Assembly (NCBI GenBank): GCA_958448395.1
Contig: CAUDDP010000089.1
Location: forward strand, 1-7,488
DNA: 7,488 nucleotides
Reading direction: 5' to 3'
Source of the DNA: an uncultured Oscillospiraceae bacterium
GTDB lineage: Bacteria; Bacillota; Clostridia; Oscillospirales; Ruminococcaceae
Shown: positions 1 to 6,289 of the stretch, in pieces
Position numbering within the stretch: the first letter of the stretch is position 1
Layout of the letters: each line of letters starts with the position of its first letter
Notes under the pieces: model-generated
Seen by the model: only the letters and a program-made list of their open reading frames with translations
Told to the model about the DNA's origin: nothing
The model's database searches: none
Translations under genes and position numbers: made by a program

Positions 1-27
1 CAGATTCGCTTCGCTCTCTGCCTGTGT

Positions 28-125
28 CCGCTGTCCGCCCTGTTTCTGTATGCAAGCTTGCAACCTTGTTCCTCTGAATTTCTGTGTTCTGGTATCGTTT
101 TGTTATTTTAGAGGGCGGACAGCGG
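28..125. repeat. 14-bp perfect inverted repeat (28-41 and 112-125)
   Basis: CCGCTGTCCGCCCT at 28-41 is the exact reverse complement of AGGGCGGACAGCGG at 112-125, with 70 bp between the arms. A 10-bp direct repeat, CTTGTTCCTC, occurs at 65-74 and 129-138. No flanking target duplication is visible, so a mobile element is not claimed. The arms could form a long hairpin in RNA, or be part of a larger repeat whose other end lies left of the window. Confidence 0.6.
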
Positions 126-169
126 TAGCTTGTTCCTCGTTCTAGTTTCTTGTCCAATTCGTTTGCTTT

Positions 170-192
170 GCAGGGGACAGCTTGTCCCCTGC
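170..192. repeat. Perfect 10-bp-arm palindrome
   Basis: GCAGGGGACA (170-179) and TGTCCCCTGC (183-192) are exact reverse complements around a 3-nt loop, GCT. The stem would be very stable in RNA or as a cruciform. The bases after it on the + strand are C-rich, not T-rich, and no gene ends just upstream, so a terminator role is not supported. It may be one module of a dispersed intergenic repeat. Confidence 0.6.
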
Positions 193-199
193 ACCCCTC

Positions 200-246
200 C
201 GCCAAGCTGAATCAGCTTGACCATAGTCGCCTGCGGCGTGCAATCG
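200..246. repeat. Imperfect direct repeat, copy A
   Basis: This copy shares the ordered blocks CGCC, TGA..CAGCTTGACC, TCGCC, CGGCG and GCAATC with copy B at 324-368, with small indels and roughly three quarters identity by eye. It contains AAGCTGA/TCAGCTT (204-218) and a small CGCC/GGCG hairpin (228-238). The hairpin is kept in copy B although the loop sequence differs, which suggests that structure is what is conserved. Confidence 0.55.
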
Positions 247-323
247 TTTCCCGCCCTTGAGGGCATTCAATGCCCCCTCTTTTCCATTCCATAACGTTGG
301 GTGGACTGTCTGCGGCGACTCGC

Positions 324-368
324 CGCCTGAGCCAGCTTGACCGCAATCGCCATTCGGCGGAGCAATCC
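324..368. repeat. Imperfect direct repeat, copy B
   Basis: This is the second copy of the unit at 200-246. It keeps the CAGCTTGACC core (331-342 region), the CGCC/GGCG hairpin (348-359, loop ATTC instead of TGC) and GCAATC. It lacks the 4 nt AAGC present in copy A, so the 7-bp palindrome of copy A is lost. A separate 15-nt palindrome (312-326) overlaps its left edge. Confidence 0.55.
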
Positions 369-415
369 ACTCGATTGTTTGAAAATTGATTTCCATGGGA
401 AATTTTCCAGCTCTA

Positions 416-444
416 TTGCATTTCTATTGGAAAACTGTTATAAT
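416..444 (+). promoter_or_regulatory. Sigma-A-type promoter with extended -10
   Basis: A -35-like TTGCAT (416-421) lies 17 bp before a consensus -10 TATAAT (439-444). A TG at 436-437 gives the extended -10 form TGnTATAAT. Transcription would start near 451. It is the best promoter upstream of the four-gene operon and points the right way, but the start site is about 167 nt before the first ATG because a repeat element (447-580) lies between. The -10 overlaps the left copy of the element's 7-bp flanking repeat. Confidence 0.7.
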
Positions 445-446
445 AA

Positions 447-580
447 CTATAAATGAGCACGCCTTGTCGTCTTGCACAACAAAACCCAAGTGTTTCTGCT
501 TTCACTTCCACCAAAAATAGGGTTTCCAGTAAAAAATGTGCCACTAACTTGTGCAAATTGCTGAGAATGCTCATTTATAG
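447..580 (+). ncRNA. Predicted structured leader RNA formed by the element
   Basis: If transcribed from the promoter at 416-444, the element can fold as nested helices: 13 bp (447-459 with 568-580, shortened if transcription starts near 451), 8 bp TTGCACAA/TTGTGCAA (472-479 with 549-556), 6 bp AAACCC/GGGTTT (482-487 with 520-525) and 5 bp AAGTG/CACTT (488-492 with 503-507). The RNA 5' end would sit inside the outer stem, while the ribosome binding site at 606-611 stays outside. I do not recognise a known riboswitch class. It may simply be the folded mobile element rather than a selected regulator. Confidence 0.35.
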
Positions 581-585
581 ATAAT
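558..585 (+). promoter_or_regulatory. Possible second promoter at the element junction
   Basis: TTGCTG (558-563) and GATAAT (580-585) are separated by 16 bp. The -10-like box straddles the right end of the repeat element and its flanking ATAATAA. The -10 matches consensus at five of six positions, but the -35 matches only at TTG. It would give a leader of about 25 nt to the ATPase gene. This is a weak, conditional call. Confidence 0.25.
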
Positions 586-617
586 AAGAACAGAAAAACA
601 AAAACAGGAGGCAGCTT

Positions 618-1583
618 ATGCAAACCAATCCACAGGAATATGCACACCAGATTAACCGCATTATTTCAGAAGTAAAAAAAGCAGTCATGGGAAAAGATGT
701 GATCATCGCAAAGGTATTACTTGCGATGCTAGCAAATGGAAACGTTTTAATGGAGGACATGCCCGGTGTTGGAAAAACCACTATGGCACTCGCATTCTCT
801 CGTGCACTTTCGCTCTCTTATAAGCGAATGCAGTTCACGCCAGATGTACTGCCCTCTGATTTGACTGGCTTCTCCCTTTATCAGAAAAGCACAGAAACTT
901 TCGTCTTTCAACCAGGTGCACTTTTCTGTCAGCTCTTTCTCGCTGACGAAATCAATCGAACCTCCAGCAAAACACAATCTGCCCTTTTGGAAGCGATGGA
1001 GGAACATAGTGTCACAGTAGAAGGTCACACTTATAACCTGCCGCAGCCGCATCTTGTCATTGCCACACAAAACCCCATTGGTTCTGTTGGTACACAAATG
1101 CTGCCGGAATCGCAGATGGATCGCTTTATGTTCCGACTGGAAATGGGGTATCCGCAGCTGGAGGACGAAATGCATATCCTCCGCACACGCCATGACGGCA
1201 ATCCGCTGGAAACGGTACAGCCCGTTGCAGACACTGCTTCCCTACTGGAGATGCAGCGTGCAGTGCGTGCCATTTATGTGGATGATAAAATTTATTATTA
1301 TATTGCCAATCTGGTACAGGAAACCCGAAAACATCCCTCTGTTCTGCTCGGAATCAGCCCAAGAGGCACACTAGCCTTGACCGATGCTGCAAAAGGCATT
1401 GCCTTTATGCGAGGCAGAAATTACGTCGTACCAGACGATGTCACTGCCGTCTGTGAAGATGTCTTCAACCATCGGATTCTACTCAAAAATCATACCAACA
1501 ATCCACAAGCCGTAAAGCAGCTGATTCAGGAATTGCTGCAAACCGTTCCAGTTCCCAAGCCATCTGCTGCACAAAGGCGGTGA
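618..1583 (+). CDS. MoxR-family AAA+ ATPase
   Basis: The 321-residue product is a cytoplasmic ATPase of the MoxR group, whose members are thought to act as chaperones that assemble or activate partner proteins. Visible motifs are Walker A PGVGKTT (residues 49-55), Walker B LFLADEINR (106-114), sensor 1 IATQNP (148-153), the family motif LPESQMDRF (162-170) with the presumed arginine finger, and the sensor-2 segment GISPRG (245-250). Length and motif order are normal, so it should be active. AGGAGG (606-611) lies 6 nt before the ATG and fixes the start. It is the first gene of the operon; its stop overlaps the DUF58 start, indicating translational coupling. The same ATPase-DUF58-transglutaminase order is known elsewhere (yeaC-yeaD-yebA in B. 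subtilis). Its direct client is inferred from this context. Confidence 0.93.
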   Translation: MQTNPQEYAHQINRIISEVKKAVMGKDVIIAKVLLAMLANGNVLMEDMPGVGKTTMALAFSRALSLSYKRMQFTPDVLPSDLTGFSLYQKSTETFVFQPGALFCQLFLADEINRTSSKTQSALLEAMEEHSVTVEGHTYNLPQPHLVIATQNPIGSVGTQMLPESQMDRFMFRLEMGYPQLEDEMHILRTRHDGNPLETVQPVADTASLLEMQRAVRAIYVDDKIYYYIANLVQETRKHPSVLLGISPRGTLALTDAAKGIAFMRGRNYVVPDDVTAVCEDVFNHRILLKNHTNNPQAVKQLIQELLQTVPVPKPSAAQRR

Positions 1584-2749
1584 TGCCCATGTGGTACACA
1601 AAACTGATTTATGTTATCCTGCTCATAATTGGACTGCTATTCTCCATCTTGTATGATGGAATCTTTTCCATGCTGCTGTTCGGTGTGCTGCTACTGTTGC
1701 CCTTGACACAATTTTGTCTGGTACACCATGTACGGCGGCGGCTTTCGGTTACCTTGCAAGTCAAGCAGACAGAAGTCGGAAGAAACAGTCCGCAGCAACT
1801 TTATTGTACATTGCAAAATAAAAGTCGGTTACCGCTGAATTATTGCCACACAACCTTAGAGCTGAAAAATGAAACAGCCGGGGAAACCGAACAACTGGAA
1901 CTTCAACTGCCGCTACAGGGAAACTTTGCCGCAACCGTCTCGTTTCAATTCACCTCTCTACACTGTGGAAAGCTGCACATTCATGTGAAAAGCTGCCGTG
2001 TCATGGACTATCTGCACCTGTTCTCTTGTTCGGTACGCAAGCATACGGCGGCAGACTGCGTAGTCATTCCGTCTGAACAAGCGGATGGGTTGATCATACA
2101 GGCAGCAAACCGTTCAGAACAGGCGGAGAGCGTCGTCTACGACCCCAACCGCCCCGGTGATGACAATACAGAATTATTTGGCATCCGGGAATATCAGAAT
2201 ACCGACAACCCCAAACGAATCCACTGGAAACGCAGCAGCCGGGAGGAAACGCTCTTTGTCAAAGAATACAGCCGCCCAATGGAAAAGCAATACTGTATTC
2301 TAATTGACCGCTCCCAGCCAGAGAGGCAGCCTGTAACAGGTGGACAGATAGATGCCCAGATGGAATGTGCCCATGCTCTTTCCTGCATTCTGCTGCGACA
2401 ACAGGTTCCGCTTGTTCTTGCTTGGAACACCGAAAAATCCTTGGAAGTTCAGCCCGTTTCCACTCCCGCACAATTACAGCAATGTATGACACAAATTCTG
2501 GAAGAACCACCGCTGCAAGAACCTATATCTGCCCTACAGCAATTACAGGAATCTGGTTTCCCAGTTCCCTATGCCATGCTGTTTCATATTGCACACATGG
2601 AAAACCTGCCGAACAACGCAGCTTCCATTGGCAACATCGGCAAACAACTCCATTTATTGACCAGCCCACAAGCACAAAAACAGGAATCCGTACTGCCGAT
2701 TTCCATGGAAATCTTACCGGCAGTTCTGACCACCATCTGCAATGCATAA
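1580..2749 (+). CDS. DUF58 membrane protein
   Basis: The 389-residue product has two N-terminal membrane segments (about 6-24 and 28-48), a beta-rich middle, and the DUF58 signature REYQNTDNPKRIHWKRS (203-219). The following strand YCILIDRS (238-245) resembles the first part of a von Willebrand A-type metal site, but the usual D-x-S-x-S is incomplete (DRSQP), so metal binding is doubtful. DUF58 proteins are regularly paired with MoxR ATPases and are thought to be adaptors or targets. Translation probably initiates at GTG 1580, overlapping the upstream gene by 4 nt; ATG 1583, served by AAAGG at 1573-1577, and ATG 1589 are in-frame alternatives. The stop (2747-2749) lies 19 nt before the preferred start of the transglutaminase gene. 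The biochemical function is not established. Confidence 0.88.
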   Translation: MMPMWYTKLIYVILLIIGLLFSILYDGIFSMLLFGVLLLLPLTQFCLVHHVRRRLSVTLQVKQTEVGRNSPQQLYCTLQNKSRLPLNYCHTTLELKNETAGETEQLELQLPLQGNFAATVSFQFTSLHCGKLHIHVKSCRVMDYLHLFSCSVRKHTAADCVVIPSEQADGLIIQAANRSEQAESVVYDPNRPGDDNTELFGIREYQNTDNPKRIHWKRSSREETLFVKEYSRPMEKQYCILIDRSQPERQPVTGGQIDAQMECAHALSCILLRQQVPLVLAWNTEKSLEVQPVSTPAQLQQCMTQILEEPPLQEPISALQQLQESGFPVPYAMLFHIAHMENLPNNAASIGNIGKQLHLLTSPQAQKQESVLPISMEILPAVLTTICNA

Positions 2750-2751
2750 GG

Positions 2752-2758
2752 AAAGGAG
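2752..2758 (+). promoter_or_regulatory. Ribosome binding site deciding the transglutaminase start
   Basis: AAAGGAG lies directly after the DUF58 stop and 10 nt before ATG 2769. The earlier in-frame ATG at 2742 has no comparable site upstream and would place this purine run inside the gene. The 2769 start is therefore preferred, shortening the protein by nine residues. Confidence 0.65.
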
Positions 2759-2768
2759 TGGATTTGCA

Positions 2769-5477
2769 ATGGAACAACATACAAATGAAACACAACCGCA
2801 GCGGTCTTTTGACAGCAGCATTGTGGTACAGGACGATATTTCCATTACCATTCGCCCCGCTTCTGCCATCACACGCAATCTCATCTTATTTTTGATTGCA
2901 GCAATGGGTCTGATTGGTACGATTTACGCTTCCCTCTCTATGTTTACACCAGTTTATGACAGAAAACAATTTCTATTTGTAGCAGTATCTGCCTTTCTGG
3001 GGTATAGCTTTCTAAGCATGTTGCCCAAACGGCTGCGATGGCTGACACCAGTAAGTCTGGCAGCAGTAACCTGTTTTTTCTTTTGGAAACGGAATTTCCT
3101 GATTGCCGGTTTCCAGTTTTTTTATAATCATTTATACCAAAATATATACAGTACTGAAGTACTATATTACCGTATCGATGCAAATTGGAATGAAGCACAG
3201 TGTACTGCCTTTTTTCTCAGCGGCTGTGTTGTATTCCTCACCTGTCTGGTTTGCTGGTTTACCATTCACCACCCGTTTTTTCCCATCGGGTTCCTTATCA
3301 CCTTCCTGCCGATTGAATTAGGACTTTACAACGGTTTGGAAATGTCCTTGCCAGCAATTGCGATGGTATTGCTTTACTGGACTGCCCTCATGGCAATGCA
3401 GCTGACCGCTATGCGGTATTCGCAGGAACAGCGGGATGTGGGATTCTTCCGTAAGGGCAATCAATTTACAGCTGCCTATACCATGCGAACTACCATGGCA
3501 GAACGCTGTGGCATCATTATGGCATTTCTGACTGCATTGGTGTTCCTTCTCTCATGGGCATTCTTAACCGCAAGTGGCATGGCAGAAAAACCGGAAATAC
3601 AGAAAAAGCGAAAAGAACTGAAAACCTCTTTGCAGGCATTTGATATGGAAGATGTACAGGACAGCCTTTCCAATCTCGGTGCTGCTATCGGACTTGGTAA
3701 TACCATGCGAACGCAAAAGCTCGGACGGAAGTCTTCTGTGGACATTCAAAATGAACCGCAGTTGAAACTGACACTGGATACCTTACCCAACCATGCGGTT
3801 TATCTCAAATCATTCACTGGCACAACATACGATGACAATGCATGGAAAGCCTTAGATGCTTCTGTTTGGGAGGAAAATGAATCTCTTACCACACTCTCCG
3901 AAACTTATAACTGTTATCCGCAGTTGTTCCCCTACTGGTTCCAAACCAATCGAGCAGAGGATGCCGTCACGAACATAGATGTTTCTGCTTTAAAATGGGA
4001 ACGATACTGCTATGTCCCCTATGCTTCTTACAATGAAAAGGCAGTCTATCGGGAAGACAGCGGCACGGTCATGGAAAACAAAAAAAATTATCATTTCTCT
4101 CTTTCTACAGAACAAAATTTCTCAGAATTGCTGAGCACACTTTCTTTACAAACCATCTCCCTGCAAAGAAGTATGTTCAATGCAGAGGATGATGTAACCA
4201 CCAAATTTCTGGATGCCCTGTCGTTGCCGGAGGATGCAGAAACTTTCTCTGTTACAACATATGCAGGTACGCAAAAGGAAGACGGCACATATGACCAACA
4301 TGCCATTCAATCCATGCTGACGGAACAATATGTATATCGCCCATTTGTCTATGCACACTACACGGAAAAAAAAGAAACCGATGCCCTGCAAGCGGTATAT
4401 GACTGTCTACCAGACTCTGTAAAATATGCAAATTGCAATGCTGATATTTCAGAAGAATCTCTGAAAAACGGAGACGGCGAATCACTCTCTGACCAACTCT
4501 CTGTATTGGAAGAGATCCGACAGTTCTTGGCGGATTATGCGTCCTATAGTACCTCACCGGGGAAAACGCCCGGTTCAAGAGACTTTGTCAATTATTTTCT
4601 ATTGGAAAATCATCAGGGATATTGCACACACTTTGCCACGGCTGGTGTCCTGCTGGCACGCTATGCTGGCATTCCCTCTCGATACTGCGAAGGCTATGTT
4701 GCAACGCCTTCCGATTTTGAAAAGGCAATCAAACAGAAAGATGGTTACGAAGTCAACCTGACGGATGCCCGAGCACATGCATGGTGTGAGTTCTATGTAA
4801 CAGGCTATGGATGGATTCCATTTGAATTTACACCCGGCTATTATGGGGGAGCAGAACCACCAGAGCCGGAAGTAACTGCTACAACGACTACCCAAACAGA
4901 ATTGGTTACCACCACGATACAAACTACGGTACAGACGGTCACACAGACGACTGCAACCGTACAAACAACCCTTATCTACTCCGGTACCGACCCAAATGCA
5001 TCTGGTGGACAGAGCCACAGCAATCCTTCTAAATCCCCTATTGGCAGTATCATTTTAAACGTTCTCCTCATTCTGCTTTTCCTTGCAGCCATTGTTGCTA
5101 CCCCGTTCCTCATTCGCATGTGGAAACTGAAAAAACGTATGGAGCAATTCCAGTCTGCCAATCGTTCCAAAGCCGTGTTGTCTATGTATCTCTATTGGGA
5201 ACAGTTGCTTGCATGGATTGGCATTTCAGCAAACAATCAACCAATTCTCACATTTGCTCAATTTGCTGCACAGAAATTGCAAGAAAAACAACTGCCAGCA
5301 GAGCAAACAGAAGCCTTCTGCCTGTTAGTTTCCGCTGTAGATATGGGTGGAAAAACACCATCCGAAGAAGAACGCACGATGGCACTTCACATGTTACAGC
5401 AGCTCTCTGATGCCATTTATCAATCCAGCAAACCAATGCAAAAGCTGTACATGAAGTATATCAAACATTTTATTTAA
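2769..5477 (+). CDS. Membrane-anchored transglutaminase-like protein (TgpA/YebA type)
   Basis: The 902-residue product (from ATG 2769) has a short cytoplasmic N-terminus and about seven membrane segments between residues 36 and 268. A large presumably extracellular region follows, then a membrane segment (759-782) and a cytoplasmic tail of about 120 residues, in the position of the DUF4129 domain of related proteins. The transglutaminase core carries Cys619 in HQGYCTHFA and His670 in RAHAW. The third catalytic position is Glu686 in WIPFEFTPG rather than the classic Asp. A Thr-rich linker (702-734) joins the core to the last helix. Related proteins are membrane enzymes of the transglutaminase/protease fold, such as TgpA of Pseudomonas and YebA of Bacillus; whether this one cross-links, hydrolyses or otherwise modifies surface proteins cannot be told. 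It is probably co-expressed with and served by the upstream ATPase-DUF58 pair. Confidence 0.88.
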   Translation: MEQHTNETQPQRSFDSSIVVQDDISITIRPASAITRNLILFLIAAMGLIGTIYASLSMFTPVYDRKQFLFVAVSAFLGYSFLSMLPKRLRWLTPVSLAAVTCFFFWKRNFLIAGFQFFYNHLYQNIYSTEVLYYRIDANWNEAQCTAFFLSGCVVFLTCLVCWFTIHHPFFPIGFLITFLPIELGLYNGLEMSLPAIAMVLLYWTALMAMQLTAMRYSQEQRDVGFFRKGNQFTAAYTMRTTMAERCGIIMAFLTALVFLLSWAFLTASGMAEKPEIQKKRKELKTSLQAFDMEDVQDSLSNLGAAIGLGNTMRTQKLGRKSSVDIQNEPQLKLTLDTLPNHAVYLKSFTGTTYDDNAWKALDASVWEENESLTTLSETYNCYPQLFPYWFQTNRAEDAVTNIDVSALKWERYCYVPYASYNEKAVYREDSGTVMENKKNYHFSLSTEQNFSELLSTLSLQTISLQRSMFNAEDDVTTKFLDALSLPEDAETFSVTTYAGTQKEDGTYDQHAIQSMLTEQYVYRPFVYAHYTEKKETDALQAVYDCLPDSVKYANCNADISEESLKNGDGESLSDQLSVLEEIRQFLADYASYSTSPGKTPGSRDFVNYFLLENHQGYCTHFATAGVLLARYAGIPSRYCEGYVATPSDFEKAIKQKDGYEVNLTDARAHAWCEFYVTGYGWIPFEFTPGYYGGAEPPEPEVTATTTTQTELVTTTIQTTVQTVTQTTATVQTTLIYSGTDPNASGGQSHSNPSKSPIGSIILNVLLILLFLAAIVATPFLIRMWKLKKRMEQFQSANRSKAVLSMYLYWEQLLAWIGISANNQPILTFAQFAAQKLQEKQLPAEQTEAFCLLVSAVDMGGKTPSEEERTMALHMLQQLSDAIYQSSKPMQKLYMKYIKHFI
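4872..4970 (+). other. Thr/Gln/Val-rich linker segment in the transglutaminase gene
   Basis: This stretch encodes residues 702-734 of the transglutaminase-like protein, made almost only of Thr, Gln and Val with no charged residue except one Glu. It separates the catalytic core from the last membrane helix. Thr-rich linkers are common in extracellular proteins of Ruminococcus-like bacteria and may be O-glycosylated; glycosylation is inference. It supports an extracellular location for the core. Confidence 0.6.
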
Positions 5478-5494
5478 GAAAAGGGGTATTTCTC

Positions 5495-6094
5495 ATGTCA
5501 AATGATACACCAAACAAAAAACAATCCTCTCAAAAAAAGCTGCTTTCTATCATGCAGTTTGTGATGCCGCTGCTGCTCATTGCACTTGGCATTTTACTGA
5601 TTCGGCGGCGAGATGCTTTGAATACCGTCTTTATGACCATTGGCATTTTCATTGCATTGATTGGATTGATTTACACGGTCATTTACTATGCAACCAAGCA
5701 ATATGAAAAGAAGCCGTCTTATCTTGCTTCTGGAATCGGTATGCTGCTCATTGGCGGAATCATCATCATCATTCCCTTTCTGGCAGATACCTTCATTCCA
5801 TTTTGCATTGGTCTGTTTATTTTGGTCAGTGGCATCAGTGGATTGACAGATGCTTTGCAGCTCAAGAAGTTCAGTGCAGACTGGCAGATTCCACTTTGCT
5901 TTTCCGTCCTTATTACCTTAATGGGCATAGCGATTCTCATCTGCACCTTCTATCTGTCTGGTGTGGTTTGGATTGTCATTGGTGTCATGTTGATTATCAG
6001 CGGCGTAATGCGGCTCATCAATGCCGTTATCTCTACCAGAGCAAAAAAGAAGCACGTATCTGCTGTCATAGAAGGCGATGCAAAAGAATTGTAA
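5495..6094 (+). CDS. DUF308/HdeD-like six-helix membrane protein
   Basis: The 199-residue product has a polar, Lys-rich N-terminus and six hydrophobic segments (about 18-36, 43-66, 76-95, 99-117, 132-151, 155-178) in three hairpins, with repeated Gly-rich motifs such as GIGMLLIGG and GVMLIISG. It ends in a charged cytoplasmic tail. This is the size and layout of the DUF308 family, which includes the acid-resistance membrane protein HdeD of E. coli; no mechanism is known for most members. AAGGGG (5481-5486) lies 8 nt before the ATG. It starts 17 nt after the transglutaminase stop and is followed by a terminator, so it is likely the last gene of the operon. The family call rests on topology and general sequence style, and a role in acid stress is not claimed. 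Confidence 0.75.
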   Translation: MSNDTPNKKQSSQKKLLSIMQFVMPLLLIALGILLIRRRDALNTVFMTIGIFIALIGLIYTVIYYATKQYEKKPSYLASGIGMLLIGGIIIIIPFLADTFIPFCIGLFILVSGISGLTDALQLKKFSADWQIPLCFSVLITLMGIAILICTFYLSGVVWIVIGVMLIISGVMRLINAVISTRAKKKHVSAVIEGDAKEL

Positions 6095-6120
6095 TCATAG
6101 TTCCGCACCACAAAATACAG

Positions 6121-6161
6121 AAAGTACCGACATCCCATGAAAGGATGCCGGTACTTTTTTT
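6121..6161 (+). terminator. Intrinsic terminator of the four-gene operon
   Basis: A 15-bp stem, with arms 6121-6135 and 6143-6157 and a single A-C mismatch, encloses a 7-nt loop and runs into a T tract (6155-6161). It lies 27 nt after the DUF308 stop. Read on the minus strand the tail is only CTTTCTGTATTTT, so termination of the opposing surface-protein transcript here would be weaker. Confidence 0.88.
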
Positions 6162-6181
6162 GGTAAGATACAAAATTGTAG

Positions 6182-6286
6182 CTATGTGAGGTCGATGAAC
6201 CAGTTTTGTTTACCATGTCAGTGAAACATTTTCACTGACATGGCTTGTAACTGATATGGATGAATGTATTCTCATCAAACACATAG
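6182..6286. repeat. Nested inverted repeat between convergent genes
   Basis: A perfect 14-bp-arm hairpin with a 3-nt loop (6213-6226, 6230-6243) is flanked symmetrically by GATGA/TCATC (6194-6198, 6272-6276) and CTATGTG/CACATAG (6182-6188, 6280-6286). The hairpin is not followed by T runs on either strand, so it is not a standard intrinsic terminator. It sits 46 bp beyond the stop of the minus-strand gene and could protect that mRNA 3' end, contribute to termination or be a small repeat element. No flanking target duplication is seen. Confidence 0.55.
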
Positions 6287-6289
6287 TTA

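Larger units (their letters stand above)
1..410. other. Non-coding, palindrome-rich intergenic region
   Basis: No credible gene is seen here. The stretch is crowded with short perfect inverted repeats: TGCAAGCTTGCA at 51-62, 10-bp arms at 170-179 and 183-192, AAGCTGA/TCAGCTT at 204-218, GGGCATT/AATGCCC at 261-275, and GCGGCGA/TCGCCGC at 312-326. A tandem TGTCCGC occurs at 25-38. None of the hairpins has a following T run, so they do not read as intrinsic terminators. A minus-strand open frame at 142-396 has no ribosome binding site and a composition set by the palindromes, so it is treated as spurious. Such segments are often dispersed intergenic repeats in gut Clostridia, but that is inference here. 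Confidence 0.6.
440..587. mobile_element. MITE-like element with TIRs and target duplication
   Basis: CTATAAATGAGCA (447-459) is the exact reverse complement of TGCTCATTTATAG (568-580), giving a 134-bp element with 13-bp terminal inverted repeats. The identical 7-mer ATAATAA lies directly outside each end (440-446 and 581-587), as expected of a target site duplication. No transposase is encoded, so it would be non-autonomous and moved in trans. Removing the element and one 7-mer restores a continuous promoter-to-gene junction with a leader of about 26 nt. The AT-rich 7-mer could match by chance, but the combination with perfect termini is hard to dismiss. The transposase family is not assigned. 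Confidence 0.7.

Noticed and set aside
170..192. Intrinsic terminator of an upstream gene
   Set aside because: The stem is strong but neither side has a T run and no gene end is visible before it.
142..396. Minus-strand open frame of 84 codons
   Set aside because: No ribosome binding site, no recognisable domain, and its sequence is dictated by the palindromes and direct repeats of a non-coding region.
447..647. Minus-strand open frame of 66 codons
   Set aside because: It spans the mobile-like element and runs into the ATPase gene start; no ribosome binding site and no reason for a gene there.
747..1193. Minus-strand open frame of 148 codons
   Set aside because: It lies wholly within the well-supported ATPase gene and its translation shows no domain.
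2742..2768. Upstream ATG for the transglutaminase-like gene
   Set aside because: It lacks a ribosome binding site, whereas ATG 2769 has AAAGGAG at proper distance; the nine extra residues have no visible function.
2365..2895. Plus-strand open frame of 176 codons across the DUF58/transglutaminase junction
   Set aside because: It is an out-of-frame shadow of two genes with clear family motifs.
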